Notes: generated from the letters alone by a model not told the origin. 64,000 bases of DNA from Microvirga rosea (GCF_020595095.1 NZ_JAJDOP010000001.1:1-64000), one strand, 5' to 3'. Positions 25,636-34,868 are shown, counted from the first letter of the stretch. A program made the numbers and translations.

Positions 25636-26544
25636 GTGCGCATTGTCGTTGTTGGCCAAGAGGGGCAGGTTGCCAAGTCATTGGGTGAACGCGCACCTCT
25701 TCATGGCATCGCAGTCACGCTGGTTGGACGTCCCATGCTTGATCTTGCGTCTCCGTCCAACGCCGCTGAGGTACTGGCCGAAGCGGGCGGCGATGTGATC
25801 GTCAATGCCGCAGCTTATACGGCTGTCGATCAGGCGGAGCGCGAGCCGGAGTTGGCAAATGCCATCAACGGGGATGGCGCCGGAGCAATCGCCAGAGCAG
25901 CGGCGGCGATGAACGTCCCGGTCGTCCAGCTTTCGACCGACTATGTTTTTGATGGGGCGGCTCCTGAGCCTTACCGAGAAGATTCACGTCCCCAGCCACT
26001 GAGCGTCTATGGGTCGTCCAAACTGCTGGGTGAGCAAGCGGTCGCCGATGCCACGGATAATCATGCCATCCTGCGCACGGCGTGGATCTACAGCCCCTTT
26101 GGAAAGAACTTCGTCAAGACGATGCTGCGGCTCGCGCATGATCGTGATGAGGTCGCCGTTGTCGCCGATCAGATCGGATCTCCCACAAGCGCGCTCGATC
26201 TTGCCGATGGCATCATCACGGTTTGTCGTCATCTCGTGCTCCATCCTGAAGATCCCGCGTTACGTGGAACCTTTCACATGACCGGGACCGGAAAAGCGAG
26301 CTGGGCGGACTTCGCCGCTGCGATTTTCGAACATTCGGCGCGCCTTGGTGGCCCTAGCGCCCGTGTGCGCCCGATCCCGACTTCCGAATACCCGACTCCG
26401 GCCCGCCGTCCTGCACAGTCACAATTGGATGGAAGCCGCCTTGCGGCCGTTCATGGCGTCACCCTGCCTTTCTGGCGCACATCTCTGGAGACCTGCGTGA
26501 CCCGTCTCCTTACAGAAAATTTCGACAAGGAGCGTTCTTCATGA
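25636..26544 (+). CDS. rfbD: dTDP-4-dehydrorhamnose reductase
   Basis: A 302-aa SDR-type enzyme making dTDP-L-rhamnose. The Rossmann motif is [10 protein letters not shown] near the N-terminus. Next come [17 protein letters not shown], the STDYVFDG element and the catalytic YGSSKLLGE (Tyr-x3-Lys), followed by [18 protein letters not shown]. It starts with GTG at 25636, 2 bases after the rfbC stop, and its end overlaps rfbA by 4 bases. All diagnostic residues are intact. Confidence 0.94.
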   Translation: MRIVVVGQEGQVAKSLGERAPLHGIAVTLVGRPMLDLASPSNAAEVLAEAGGDVIVNAAAYTAVDQAEREPELANAINGDGAGAIARAAAAMNVPVVQLSTDYVFDGAAPEPYREDSRPQPLSVYGSSKLLGEQAVADATDNHAILRTAWIYSPFGKNFVKTMLRLAHDRDEVAVVADQIGSPTSALDLADGIITVCRHLVLHPEDPALRGTFHMTGTGKASWADFAAAIFEHSARLGGPSARVRPIPTSEYPTPARRPAQSQLDGSRLAAVHGVTLPFWRTSLETCVTRLLTENFDKERSS

Positions 26545-27413
26545 AGGGAATCATTCTGGCTGGAGGCTCAGGGACCCGGCTGCATCCGATGACCTACGTC
26601 ACGTCGAAGCAGCTCCTGCCGATCTACGATAAACCGATGATCTATTATCCTCTCACGACGCTCATGCTGGCGGGTGTGCGTGACATTCTCATCATCTCGA
26701 CGCCGGACGATCTGCCGAAGTTCAAACAGCTTCTGGGCGATGGCACTCGTTGGGGATTGCAGTTGTCCTATGAGGTGCAACCCAAACCGGAAGGTTTGGC
26801 GCAAGCCTACGTCATCGGCGCGGAATTCGTGGCCGGTGAGCCATCCGTTCTCATTCTCGGCGACAACCTGTATTTCGGCCACGGCCTGCCGGAGCTTCTT
26901 GCGGCTGCAAGACGACGCTCCACCGGCGCGTCCGTCTTCGCCTACCACGTCACCGACCCTGAACGGTATGGTGTGGTGGAATTCGACCGGGACGGGAAAG
27001 CGCTTTCAATCGAGGAAAAACCCAAGCAGCCGAAATCGAATTGGGCGGTCACCGGCCTCTATTTTTATGATGCCCAGGTCGTGGATATCGCCGCTGGCCT
27101 CAAACCCTCGGCGCGGGGGGAGCTGGAGATTACCGACGTCAACAGGGCCTATCTGGAAATGGGCCAACTGCAAGTGGAGCGCATGGGACGTGGCTTTGCA
27201 TGGTTGGATACGGGTACGCCCGACGCTCTCGTGGAGGCGACGGAGTTCGTCAGGGCACTCAGCAACCGGCAGGGTTTCCGCATTGCATGTCCTGAGGAAA
27301 TCGCCTTCAATCTCGGCTGGATCGATCGTGAGCAGCTGATGCGCTTGGGACGGGAACTCTCCAAGAGCAGCTATGGTCAGTACCTTCTCGGACTGGCGGC
27401 TGCCGACGCCTGA
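26541..27413 (+). CDS. rfbA: Glucose-1-phosphate thymidylyltransferase
   Basis: A 290-aa nucleotidyltransferase producing dTDP-glucose. It has the signature [18 protein letters not shown], then [24 protein letters not shown] (metal-binding Asp), [24 protein letters not shown] and [15 protein letters not shown] overlaps the rfbD stop (ATGA). The usual fourth gene, rfbB (dTDP-glucose 4,6-dehydratase), is not next to it or anywhere in the window. The pathway therefore needs a copy elsewhere. Confidence 0.95.
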   Translation: MKGIILAGGSGTRLHPMTYVTSKQLLPIYDKPMIYYPLTTLMLAGVRDILIISTPDDLPKFKQLLGDGTRWGLQLSYEVQPKPEGLAQAYVIGAEFVAGEPSVLILGDNLYFGHGLPELLAAARRRSTGASVFAYHVTDPERYGVVEFDRDGKALSIEEKPKQPKSNWAVTGLYFYDAQVVDIAAGLKPSARGELEITDVNRAYLEMGQLQVERMGRGFAWLDTGTPDALVEATEFVRALSNRQGFRIACPEEIAFNLGWIDREQLMRLGRELSKSSYGQYLLGLAAADA

Positions 27414-27497
27414 CAATCGGCAGGTCGTCATCAAGACAACCCATTTCAGTCATGAAATAGAGGTTGCGTTCGTTATCCGAGAACGGAGGATCCGCCG

Positions 27498-28355
27498 ATG
27501 GATCACCATCCAGCCATCACTCCCGGTCGAATTGCCGTCATCACGGGTGCGGCGAGCGGAATTGGTCTCGCGGCCGCCAAGCGCTTCGCTCGTCTCGGCA
27601 TGAAGGTCTGCCTGGCGGATCTGGACAGCGACGCACTAGGACAGAGCGCGGCCGAAGTGGCCGCAATGGTCGAAGATCCGGACCAGGTGAGGACTGTTCC
27701 GGTGGATGTGAGTCGCAGGGAAGATATCGAGCAGCTCCGGCACCAAGCTTTCGCATGGGGCGACGTCGCCGTTCTGATGAATAATGCCGGAACTGAAGGT
27801 GGAGGTCAGATCTTCGGCGATGCCGAACGATGGAGAACGATTATCGAGACCAACCTTTGGGGCGTCATCAACGGCATACAGGTTTTCACCCCTGCAATGA
27901 TGACCCAAGGCGTCCCTTGCGCCATCATCAATACCGGCTCGAAGCAAGGAATCACGACGCCGCCCGGCGATGCGGCCTACAATGTCTCCAAAGCTGGCGT
28001 ACGCGTCGTGACCGAAGCCCTTGCTCATGAGCTGCGCGGCATAGCAGGATGTCAGACTACCGCTCACCTGCTGATCCCCGGTTTCGTCTTTACAGGTTTC
28101 ACAAAAGCGCGCGGGGTGACCGAGAAGCCCGCGGGAGCATGGGAGCCTGACCAGGTCATAGAGTTCATGCTCCCGTCATTGGCCAGGGGTGATTTTTATA
28201 TCCTGTGCCCGGACAACGAAACCACACGGGTTATGGATGAGAAGCGTATCCGTTGGTCGGCCGAAGATATCGTGCACGGTCGCCCTGCCCTTTCGCGCTG
28301 GCATCCTGATTTCAAGGAGGCTTTTGCGCACTTCATGACCGAGGATCAGTCTTGA
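27498..28355 (+). CDS. SDR family NAD(P)-dependent oxidoreductase
   Basis: A 285-aa classical short-chain dehydrogenase. The cofactor motif is TGAASGIGLA, followed by MNNAGTEGG. The catalytic set is Ser in NTGSKQGITT and Tyr/Lys in AAYNVSKAGVRVV. ATG 27498 has GGAGG 9 bases upstream. It follows rfbA by 84 bases. It is not a dTDP-glucose 4,6-dehydratase, because it is shorter and lacks the extended-SDR features. Substrate unknown; linkage to the rhamnose genes may be accidental. Confidence 0.87.
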   Translation: MDHHPAITPGRIAVITGAASGIGLAAAKRFARLGMKVCLADLDSDALGQSAAEVAAMVEDPDQVRTVPVDVSRREDIEQLRHQAFAWGDVAVLMNNAGTEGGGQIFGDAERWRTIIETNLWGVINGIQVFTPAMMTQGVPCAIINTGSKQGITTPPGDAAYNVSKAGVRVVTEALAHELRGIAGCQTTAHLLIPGFVFTGFTKARGVTEKPAGAWEPDQVIEFMLPSLARGDFYILCPDNETTRVMDEKRIRWSAEDIVHGRPALSRWHPDFKEAFAHFMTEDQS

Positions 28356-28549
28356 GTTCGAATGCTTTGGAGCGATCCCGGGGACTGAGGAGCCCAAAAC
28401 AAGATGGCGATGCCGGGGAGGCTCAAGCCTTGGATCAGCCCGTCGTCTAACTCCGCCAGAGAAAGTGCTCGCAGAGAGACGACGGATTTCGGCTCAAGGA
28501 ACACCGACCGGGGCTTGGCGATTCACCACACAAGGAGGAGCCGCCACAC

Positions 28550-29392
28550 ATGCCCAACTTGCGCAGGAATCCCATCGAGATATTGGCCCGGCTGGGATAC
28601 GGCGCGCGGGGCGTGGTCTATAGCCTCGTAGGTGGCCTCGCCCTTCTGGCGGCCATTGGCTCGGGCGGGCAGACGGGCGGCAGCCGCAGCGCCCTTCAGA
28701 CGCTCTTGTCTCAGCCATTTGGTAAGATCTGGCTTGGGCTGATCGCCCTGGGCCTTCTCGGCTTCTGCCTCTGGCGGGCCATCGAGGCACTAACCGATGC
28801 AGATCATCATGGGACTGACGTGAAGGGCTGGGGCGTGAGAATCGCGCATCTTGTCAGCAGCGGCATCTATGCCGGTCTGGCGATTTCGGCCTTGAGGCTT
28901 GCCGCAGGCCGGGGCTCCGGAGGAGGCGGTGAAGATCGGGCCGCCCGGGATTGGACGGCCTGGCTCCTGGCGCAGCCTTTTGGGCAATGGCTCGTTGGGC
29001 TCATCGGGGTTGTGATTGTTGGCACCGGCCTTGCATTCGTGTGGAAGGCGTGGCGCGGCGACGTAATCCGACATCTCGCGCTTCCCGCCGACAAACGCGC
29101 TTGGATCGTCACCCTCGGACGCGCTGGCTTTGCGGCGCGGGGCGTCGTTTTCGTCCTGATCGGCGGCTTCTTGATCCTGGCAGCTGTGCACAGCAGTTCG
29201 TCGGAAGCGCATGGCCTTGGCGGCGCGTTGCAGTCGCTGCAGCGCCAACCCTACGGCTGGGCGCTCCTGGCGCTCACCGCGATCGGCCTCTTCGCCTTTG
29301 GCCTGTTCGGCTTCGTGCAAGCCTATTACCGGCACATCGACGCACCGGATCTCGATGATGCCAAAGCGGCGGTCGCCCGAATGGGTCAATAG
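28550..29392 (+). CDS. DUF1206 membrane protein
   Basis: A 280-aa integral membrane protein made of three related two-helix units (about residues 10-80, 95-165 and 185-260). Each unit opens with an aromatic/GARG pattern: LARLGYGARGVVYSLVGG and LGRAGFAARGVVFVLIGG are clear repeats. This three-fold internal repeat is the mark of DUF1206. Function is unknown in the family. ATG 28550 has a strong AAGGAGGA upstream. It stands between the SDR and the tRNA. Confidence 0.88.
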   Translation: MPNLRRNPIEILARLGYGARGVVYSLVGGLALLAAIGSGGQTGGSRSALQTLLSQPFGKIWLGLIALGLLGFCLWRAIEALTDADHHGTDVKGWGVRIAHLVSSGIYAGLAISALRLAAGRGSGGGGEDRAARDWTAWLLAQPFGQWLVGLIGVVIVGTGLAFVWKAWRGDVIRHLALPADKRAWIVTLGRAGFAARGVVFVLIGGFLILAAVHSSSSEAHGLGGALQSLQRQPYGWALLALTAIGLFAFGLFGFVQAYYRHIDAPDLDDAKAAVARMGQ

Positions 29393-29618
29393 GGAAATGT
29401 CGTTTGCGAAGTGGGGTGCCGAAACGTCTGGACTTTACGGCGAACAGGTTACCGCCAATGACGCGACACCAGCGGTCTCCTATGTGTCTGGTGGCGTGAG
29501 TGAGCGCCGCAGACCCATCGATATGATGCTCGGCAGAGGGAGACGCTAAGCTTGAAAGGGCAATCTTGCCGGCTGTCATCACGCGGCAACCGCAGCCTGA
29601 CTTGCCCTTTGGAAAGGC

Positions 29619-29695
29619 TGGCGATCCCGGGAGGACTCGAACCTCCGACCAACGGTTTAGGAAACCGCTGCTCTGTCCTGCTGAGCTACGGGACC
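29619..29695 (-). tRNA. tRNA-Arg (anticodon CCU)
   Basis: A 77-base cloverleaf on the minus strand. The acceptor stem (5' GGTCCCG at 29695-29689 against CGGGATC at 29629-29623) closes with one G-T pair. The D arm starts GCTCAG. The anticodon arm is GCGGT-TTCCTAA-ACCGT with anticodon CCT, and the T arm is GGAGG-TTCGAGT-CCTCC. The discriminator is G and CCA is encoded (TGG at 29619-29621 on the plus strand). It reads AGG codons. Its 3' end points toward the low-G+C polysaccharide region, but no attachment repeat or integrase was seen. Confidence 0.93.
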
Positions 29696-29818
29696 GCTTG
29701 GGGGATGAGTAGCACAATTCGCCCACAGGTAAACGGGGTGTTTGAGGCCTCATGGCAAGCCGAGGGATACCAGCCCGCCAGGTGAGGACTATGATCCTCT
29801 TGGATACAGTGAGATCCC

Positions 29819-30634
29819 ATGCCTCGGTTCATCGTTCGGCTCAGCCTTACATCCATCCTCCTGGGGAGCGCTGTCGCCTCTCAGGCCCAGGCCGGTCCTT
29901 CGGACGCCGCGCCGAGGGCGGACGCTTGCCGGATCGCATGGGAACGGGATCGCCTCGTCAACTTGACCCCGGAAGGCGATCTCCTGCTCGCGTCCGGAAC
30001 CCTCGCCAAGGTTGCGGAGATTCGTCTGCCCACGACATCCGCCGCTCGCAGCACGGCGCTTGCTCGAATGCGCACCCTGGTGGATCAGCCGGTTCTGGTT
30101 GCGAAGGGTGCAGACAGTGACCGTTGGGGCAGGCGGTCGGCCCGTATCCGCATAGATCGGACAGGAGGAGTGGATCTGGCGGAAAGCCTTGTCGAGGAGG
30201 GGCTTGGTCTGGTCGATCCAGGCACTGCGGAACAGCTCTGCCGGCCTGAATTATTGGCCTTCGAGGAAACGGCTCGCGAACGGAACCTTGGCCTTTGGGC
30301 AGATGATCTCTATAAACCCCTCGACGCGAGCAAGATGAACAGCCTGCAGGAGCGATTCGGCACTTTCGTCCTGGTCGAAGGACAGGTGAAAAGCATTGGC
30401 GAGCGCAAGCAGAGCGTCTACTTGAATTTCGGAGGACACTGGGCGGAGGATTTCACGATCATCATCCCGAGGCGGATTTGGCGGGTCATGGCGGAAAAAG
30501 GCGTGACGGCAACCACCCTGAAGGGACAGCGGATCAGAGCCCGAGGCATTTTGGAGCCTTGGCAAGGAGCCGCTCTTACCGTTGTAGTACCGCAGATGAT
30601 CGAGCGCCTTGAAGGCAAGCCCCCGTCACGCTGA
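29819..30634 (+). CDS. Secreted SNase-like protein with C-terminal OB-like domain
   Basis: A 271-aa protein with a signal peptide (cleavage likely after SQAQA). The middle resembles a thermonuclease fold: DRWGRRSARI, LVEEGLGLVDP and FEETARERNLGLWAD match the second half of SNases. The first half should contain an Asp plus an RLxxIDxPE motif. Here it reads AEIRLPTTS, so the catalytic acidic residues appear lost. Residues about 180-265 (FVLVEGQVKSIGERKQSVYLNF to GQRIRARGI) look like an OB-fold. It probably binds rather than cuts nucleic acid, or has another role. Seven bases before the M48 gene, so likely one operon. Confidence 0.72.
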   Translation: MPRFIVRLSLTSILLGSAVASQAQAGPSDAAPRADACRIAWERDRLVNLTPEGDLLLASGTLAKVAEIRLPTTSAARSTALARMRTLVDQPVLVAKGADSDRWGRRSARIRIDRTGGVDLAESLVEEGLGLVDPGTAEQLCRPELLAFEETARERNLGLWADDLYKPLDASKMNSLQERFGTFVLVEGQVKSIGERKQSVYLNFGGHWAEDFTIIIPRRIWRVMAEKGVTATTLKGQRIRARGILEPWQGAALTVVVPQMIERLEGKPPSR

Positions 30635-30640
30635 GCGAGC

Positions 30641-32071
30641 ATGAACCGGACACTTCAAAGAACAGGAACGCGGGTCGCCGGGAGCATTCTGCTCATGGGA
30701 TGGCTTGCAGGCTGCGCGGGGTTCGACAGCAATGTGTCGCTTCCCGCCGATGCACCGCGTGTCGTCGGGGCCGAGCGCCCGCGCGATCGTGATCACGAGC
30801 GTTTGGTCGCCGCCTTTGGCGGCGAGCTCCGGGCACCCGAGGCACAAAGGCTCCTGAACGACATCACGAAACGTCTGGTCGCGGCCAGCGACAGGCCTGA
30901 TGAAGCGTATCAGGTCACGATCCTGAACTCTCCCGTCGTCAACGCATTCGCTTTGCCGAATGGGCGGCTGTACGTGACTCGCGGCCTTCTGGCTCTCGCG
31001 AACGACGAAGCGGAGATCGCAGCGGTCCTGTCCCATGAAATCGCCCATGTGACCTTGCGGCATGCGTCGCAGCGCAACGAGTTGCAGGCGCGCTCCACCT
31101 TGATCAAGCGTGTCACGGAAAATGTTCTGAACAATGCCGAAGAAGCGGCGCTCGTGCAGAATCAGGCCCGTTCGACCCTTGCGAGCTTCTCTCGTGCCCA
31201 GGAATTGGAAGCCGATCAGGCGGGTGTGAAGGTTCTGGCCCGTGCTGGGTTCGATCCTTATGGGGCTCCCCGGTTCCTCACGGCCCTCGGGCGCTCGGCG
31301 ACCGGCGGCTCCGATGCCAGCGCCGACATGATGGCGAGCCATCCCAATACCCGGGATAGAATTGCTCTCGCGCTTCAGGCCGCCCGGCGGGCGAGCGCGC
31401 CCGGAATCGGCGATTCGGGGCGCCCGGACTACCTCTCCGCCATTGATGGTATTTCCTATGGGGACGATCCGGCGGATGGTGTCGTCCGGGGCCGGCGTTT
31501 CATCCATTCACGCTTGGGCGTTGCGTTCGAGGCTCCCGAGGGCTTCACGCTCGAAAATACCTCTCAGGCCGTTCTCGGTGCCTCGGCGGATGGCACCAGG
31601 CGCTTGTTGTTCGATGCGGCCGATACGCCCGCGGGCCAGAGCCTGGAAGAGGTCCTGCGCTCGACGTGGAACGACACCATCGAGCCGGGAAGCCTCTCGA
31701 CGACCACCATCAATGGCCTTCCGGTCGCAACGGCGCTCTCCGTCGGCAAGGAATGGACCTTCCGTCTCTCGGCGATCCGGATCGGCAATACGACCTATCG
31801 CCTGATTATGGCATCGCGCAGCGGCAACAACGGCCTCGATGCGCAGTTCCAACGGACCTTGGACAGCGTCAGACAGGTACAACCGGATGAGGCGCGGATG
31901 ATCAGACCGCTTCGGCTCAAGATCATCACCGCGCAGCCCGGAGATACGGCGCAGAGTCTTGCCGATCGCATGCCGGTCGACCGCCCGCTGGACCGTTTTC
32001 TTCAGCTCAATGGCCTGGACCGGAACGAAGCTCTGCGCGCGGGAGAGCGGTACAAGATCGCGGTCGAGTGA
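30641..32071 (+). CDS. M48 family metalloprotease lipoprotein (BepA/YfgC-like)
   Basis: A 476-aa periplasmic zinc protease. Lipobox WLAGC puts the lipidated Cys at residue 25. Residues about 90-150 contain NAFALPNGRLYVTRGLL and the active site SHEIAH (HExxH at 132-136). The third zinc ligand is in the later ELEADQAG. After a middle domain of about 130 residues, the C-terminus (residues about 430-476, AQPGDTAQSLADRM to AGERYKIAVE) looks like a LysM module. BepA-like proteases guard outer-membrane protein assembly. The LysM-like end suggests peptidoglycan contact. It follows the SNase-like gene and faces rpoH. Confidence 0.88.
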   Translation: MNRTLQRTGTRVAGSILLMGWLAGCAGFDSNVSLPADAPRVVGAERPRDRDHERLVAAFGGELRAPEAQRLLNDITKRLVAASDRPDEAYQVTILNSPVVNAFALPNGRLYVTRGLLALANDEAEIAAVLSHEIAHVTLRHASQRNELQARSTLIKRVTENVLNNAEEAALVQNQARSTLASFSRAQELEADQAGVKVLARAGFDPYGAPRFLTALGRSATGGSDASADMMASHPNTRDRIALALQAARRASAPGIGDSGRPDYLSAIDGISYGDDPADGVVRGRRFIHSRLGVAFEAPEGFTLENTSQAVLGASADGTRRLLFDAADTPAGQSLEEVLRSTWNDTIEPGSLSTTTINGLPVATALSVGKEWTFRLSAIRIGNTTYRLIMASRSGNNGLDAQFQRTLDSVRQVQPDEARMIRPLRLKIITAQPGDTAQSLADRMPVDRPLDRFLQLNGLDRNEALRAGERYKIAVE

Positions 32072-32090
32072 GACGCGGTTCCCGTCGGCT

Positions 32091-32963
32091 TTAGACAAAA
32101 GCTCCGGACGCCTGCGGATACTTCTCCATGAGAGCCCGCTTGAGCTTCTCCAAGGCCCGGTTTTCGATCTGGCGGACGCGCTCCTTGGAAATGCCGAGGC
32201 GGTCTCCCAGGAACTCGAGGGTCACCTGCTCGTCGTCGAGGCGCCTGGCGCGGAGGATACGCAGCTCCCGCTCGTTGAGAACTTCGAGCGCCTGCCGAAG
32301 CCAACGGACACGCCGCTCGCTGTCGATCACATCGCTGACGCTCTCGTCCGGTAGCGGACTTCCATCGACAAGAAACTCGACCCGCTCGGCCGAGTTCGAC
32401 GCATCGGCATCGAGGACCGGTGCGTTCAAGGACGTATCGGGAGCCGAAAGCCTGGCATCCATAAGCGCGACATCGGCGCGCGAGACACCGATGGCTTCGG
32501 CGATCTTCTCGTGGATGTCGGAGGCAATGCGCTCCTCCCCGCCGCGGGTGAGACGGGCGCGGAGCCGGCGGAGATTGAAGAAAAGGGCTTTCTGGGCGGA
32601 ACTTGTGCCACCGCGGACGATTGACCAGTTGCGAAGGATATAGTCCTGGATCGAGGCTCTGATCCACCAGGTTGCGTAAGTGGAAAAGCGAACCTCACGC
32701 TCCGGCTCAAAGCGCGCTGCGGCCTCGAGAAGACCCACATGCCCTTCCTGGACAAGATCCGCCATGGGAAGACCATAGTGGCGGAAGCGGGCGGCGAGAG
32801 CGATCACGAGCCGCATATGGGCCGCTGTCAGCTGATGAAGCGCAGTTTCATCGCGCTGGTCTTTCCAACGCACGGCAAGCAGATGCTCCTCCTCCCGTTC
32901 GAGGAATGGAGCATTCATAGCCGCACGGACGAACCGGCGACGAACCCCAGAGATTTCTCCCAT
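32091..32963 (-). CDS. rpoH: Heat-shock sigma factor sigma-32 (RpoH)
   Basis: About 290 aa. Region 2 is seen as LVQEGHVGLLEAAARFEPEREVRFSTYATWWIR. The RpoH box AQKALFFNLR lies just after it and separates sigma-32 from other sigma-70 proteins. Region 4 ends with LEFLGDRLGISKERVRQIENRALEKLKRAL. ATG 32963 has GGGAGGA 4-5 bases upstream and is preferred over a GTG 24 bases earlier. Alphaproteobacteria often carry two or more RpoH copies. Which paralogue this is cannot be told here. It is convergent with the M48 gene, 19 bases apart. Confidence 0.92.
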   Translation of the reverse strand: MGEISGVRRRFVRAAMNAPFLEREEEHLLAVRWKDQRDETALHQLTAAHMRLVIALAARFRHYGLPMADLVQEGHVGLLEAAARFEPEREVRFSTYATWWIRASIQDYILRNWSIVRGGTSSAQKALFFNLRRLRARLTRGGEERIASDIHEKIAEAIGVSRADVALMDARLSAPDTSLNAPVLDADASNSAERVEFLVDGSPLPDESVSDVIDSERRVRWLRQALEVLNERELRILRARRLDDEQVTLEFLGDRLGISKERVRQIENRALEKLKRALMEKYPQASGAFV

Positions 32964-33076
32964 TACGTCCTCCCTTGGCAAGGACACAACGAGCGAAGCT
33001 GGAAAAAGTTCAGCTCAAAACGGCTTAGTTTGTTGAAATAGGCAAAGAGGGCTCAAAGACAAGCACCGTGCCTAAG

Positions 33077-33105
33077 AAAAAGCCCGGCGCTTCGGCCGGG
33101 CTTTC
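33077..33105 (-). terminator. Rho-independent terminator of carD
   Basis: On the minus strand the stem AAAGCCCGG/CCGGGCTTT with a short loop is followed by TTTTTCTT. It starts 30 bases after the carD stop and lies between carD and rpoH. Confidence 0.85.
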
Positions 33106-33134
33106 GCAATAAATTAGGCAAAACCGAAAGGCGT

Positions 33135-33722
33135 TTAAGCGGCCTCTTCCTGAAGGTCGTCCCCTTCCGCCTCTCCTTCGGCCTCGGCTCCCTTGGCCGG
33201 ACGGCGCGGCGACTTGGCGAGGCTTTGCTCGATGAGCTTCAGAGCTTCCGTATCGGTAATCTTGTTGACGGCGGCGATTTCCCGGACAACCCGGTCGAGA
33301 GCGGATTCATAGAGCTGGCGCTCGCTGTAGGATTGCTCGGGCTGCGCCTCGGAGCGATAAAGATCCCGCACGACTTCCGTGACGGCGATCAGATCGCCGG
33401 AATTGATCTTGGCTTCGTACTCCTGCGCACGGCGCGACCACATGGTCCGCTTGATACGCGCGCGGCCCGTCAGCACGTCCAGAGCCTTCTGGACCAGAGC
33501 CGGTTCCGCAAGCTTGCGCATGCCGACGCTCGCAGCCTTTGCTGTTGGGACGCGAAGGACCATCTTGTCCTTGTCGAAGGAGACCACGAACAGCTCCAGC
33601 TTGAAACCTGCGATTTCTTGCTCCTCAACAGCCGTGATGCGGCCGACGCCATGGGCGGGATAAACGATCGCTTCCCCGGTCTTGAAACCGAGACGCTGGG
33701 CGGACTTCTTGGCGGTGGTCAT
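33135..33722 (-). CDS. CarD family RNA-polymerase-binding regulator
   Basis: A 195-aa protein. The N-terminal RNAP-interaction domain shows GEAIVYPAHGVGRITAVEEQEIAG and LELFVVSFDKDKMVLRVPTAK. The helical DNA-binding domain contains the Trp in RIKRTMWSRRAQEYEAKINSGDL that stabilises the upstream edge of the transcription bubble. The C-terminal 25 residues are acidic. ATG 33722 has GGAGG 10 bases upstream and fits the family start. The frame stays open 27 codons further up but lacks support. In alphaproteobacteria CarD acts at rRNA and growth promoters. Confidence 0.93.
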   Translation of the reverse strand: MTTAKKSAQRLGFKTGEAIVYPAHGVGRITAVEEQEIAGFKLELFVVSFDKDKMVLRVPTAKAASVGMRKLAEPALVQKALDVLTGRARIKRTMWSRRAQEYEAKINSGDLIAVTEVVRDLYRSEAQPEQSYSERQLYESALDRVVREIAAVNKITDTEALKLIEQSLAKSPRRPAKGAEAEGEAEGDDLQEEAA

Positions 33723-34080
33723 GCGAGAGAGGCCTCCTTGCATGCTTCCTCGCAAAGTTGCGAGGGCGCTGTCGTTTCGTCGGACAGGGCTCCGGCGGAA
33801 CAAAAAATGACGAGCTGCGGAACTTGACTATTCCGCCCGTCTCCCTGAAGTACGTCAGTAGTCAGAACACGCCCGAACCCCTGAACCCAAGGCAGCAAGC
33901 TCCCTCAAGTCACGGGGTGTGCATTCCATCATTGCTTCATCTAGTGAGCCGCCGAACTGCGGAGTTGGCACACAATCGGGCGCAAGCGACTGCATTGACG
34001 AGACCCTATCACAGCCGCATCAAAAAAGCAAAAATATTTCATAAACTGCGTAAAGAGAATGCGAATATGCCTTAGCTTCC
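33723..34080. other. 358-base region upstream of carD
   Basis: It lies between leftward fdxA (right) and carD (left) and should carry the carD promoter. It has a T-rich stretch on the minus strand near 34020-34045, directly after fdxA. I see no clear -35/-10 pair, no hairpin with a U-tract and no small gene. Confidence 0.35.
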
Positions 34081-34419
34081 TCAATCCCCTTCGCCAGGAT
34101 TGGGGGAGAAGAACTGTTCATATTTACCCGCAACGCCATCAAATTCCTTGGCATCAGAAGGAGGATCCTTCTTCTGGGTGATGTTGGGCCAGCTCTTTGC
34201 CAGGTCAGCGTTAAGCTTGAGCCATTGCTCGAGGCCCGGCTCGGCATCGCTCTTGATGGCTTCCGCCGGACATTCCGGCTCACAGACGCCACAATCGATA
34301 CACTCGTCCGGATGAATGACGAGCATGTTTTCACCCTCGTAGAAACAATCGACCGGACAAACCTCCACGCAGTCCATGTATTTGCACTTGATGCAATTTT
34401 CAGTGACGACGTAGGTCAT
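34081..34419 (-). CDS. fdxA: Seven-iron ferredoxin (FdxA)
   Basis: A 112-aa electron carrier with two clusters. Cysteines lie at 9, 12, 17 and 21 ([14 protein letters not shown]) and at 40, 43, 46 and 50 ([12 protein letters not shown]), the [3Fe-4S]/[4Fe-4S] arrangement of Azotobacter-type FdxA. The C-terminal extension ([19 protein letters not shown]) is also typical and helps separate it from short 2[4Fe-4S] ferredoxins. ATG 34419 follows AGAGGACC. The order helicase, S4 protein, FdxA, CarD on one strand is a recurring arrangement in Rhizobiales. Confidence 0.95.
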   Translation of the reverse strand: MTYVVTENCIKCKYMDCVEVCPVDCFYEGENMLVIHPDECIDCGVCEPECPAEAIKSDAEPGLEQWLKLNADLAKSWPNITQKKDPPSDAKEFDGVAGKYEQFFSPNPGEGD

Positions 34420-34472
34420 GAACGGTCCTCTGCGGGGTCGGCTCGAAGGTTGACGCAGGCGCTGATGCCGCT

Positions 34473-34775
34473 CTACCCGCTGTCGCCTTCGCTGACAAGC
34501 GTTCCGTTGTCAGGGCTGATATCCGCGTAAAGCTGCCTTGCCTCAGGAGCAGGCCCACGCCGCTGGCCGAGGCTTTCGACCCTGAGAACCAAAGTCGAAC
34601 GGGCCAGTGCCAAGGTGACCACGTCTCCCACAGCGAGCGGCTTCGCCACATTCTCGACCCGCTGTCCATTGACCCGCACGAATCCGCTGGTCACGAGCTT
34701 CGCCGCGAGGGTCCGGGTTTTCGCAAAGCGGGCGAACCACAACCATTTATCGATCCGCTGCCGATCCTCACGCAT
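34473..34775 (-). CDS. S4-domain RNA-binding protein (Hsp15/HslR-like)
   Basis: A basic protein of about 100 aa. The S4 fold is visible as [34 protein letters not shown], followed by [18 protein letters not shown]. Hsp15-type proteins bind stalled 50S subunits carrying peptidyl-tRNA. The ATG 34775 ([10 protein letters not shown]) is used; an upstream TTG start has no support. It lies after the SUV3-like helicase, which suggests a joint RNA-related role. Confidence 0.88.
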   Translation of the reverse strand: MREDRQRIDKWLWFARFAKTRTLAAKLVTSGFVRVNGQRVENVAKPLAVGDVVTLALARSTLVLRVESLGQRRGPAPEARQLYADISPDNGTLVSEGDSG

Positions 34776-34796
34776 GAACCGGGACGCCAAGGCGGA

Positions 34797-34856
34797 CCAA
34801 AAGCCTCACTCCTCGCCGCCCAGGGCCGCGAGGCCCCGGGCGAAGATCAGGAGTGA
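34797..34856 (-). terminator. Long GC-rich hairpin between helicase and S4 genes
   Basis: Nested pairing is visible: 34806-34813 (TCACTCCT) with 34849-34856, 34817-34821 (CGCCC) with 34838-34842, and 34823-34827 with 34832-34836. On the minus strand the stem is followed by GGCTTTTGG, only four T's. It may be a partial terminator or an RNA-processing element that lowers S4 expression relative to the helicase. Confidence 0.5.
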
Positions 34857-34868
34857 AGCGCGGATAAC

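Noticed and set aside
27498..28355. SDR as a replacement for rfbB
   Set aside because: It is a classical SDR of 285 aa with a YNVSK active site and lacks the length and motifs of dTDP-glucose 4,6-dehydratases.
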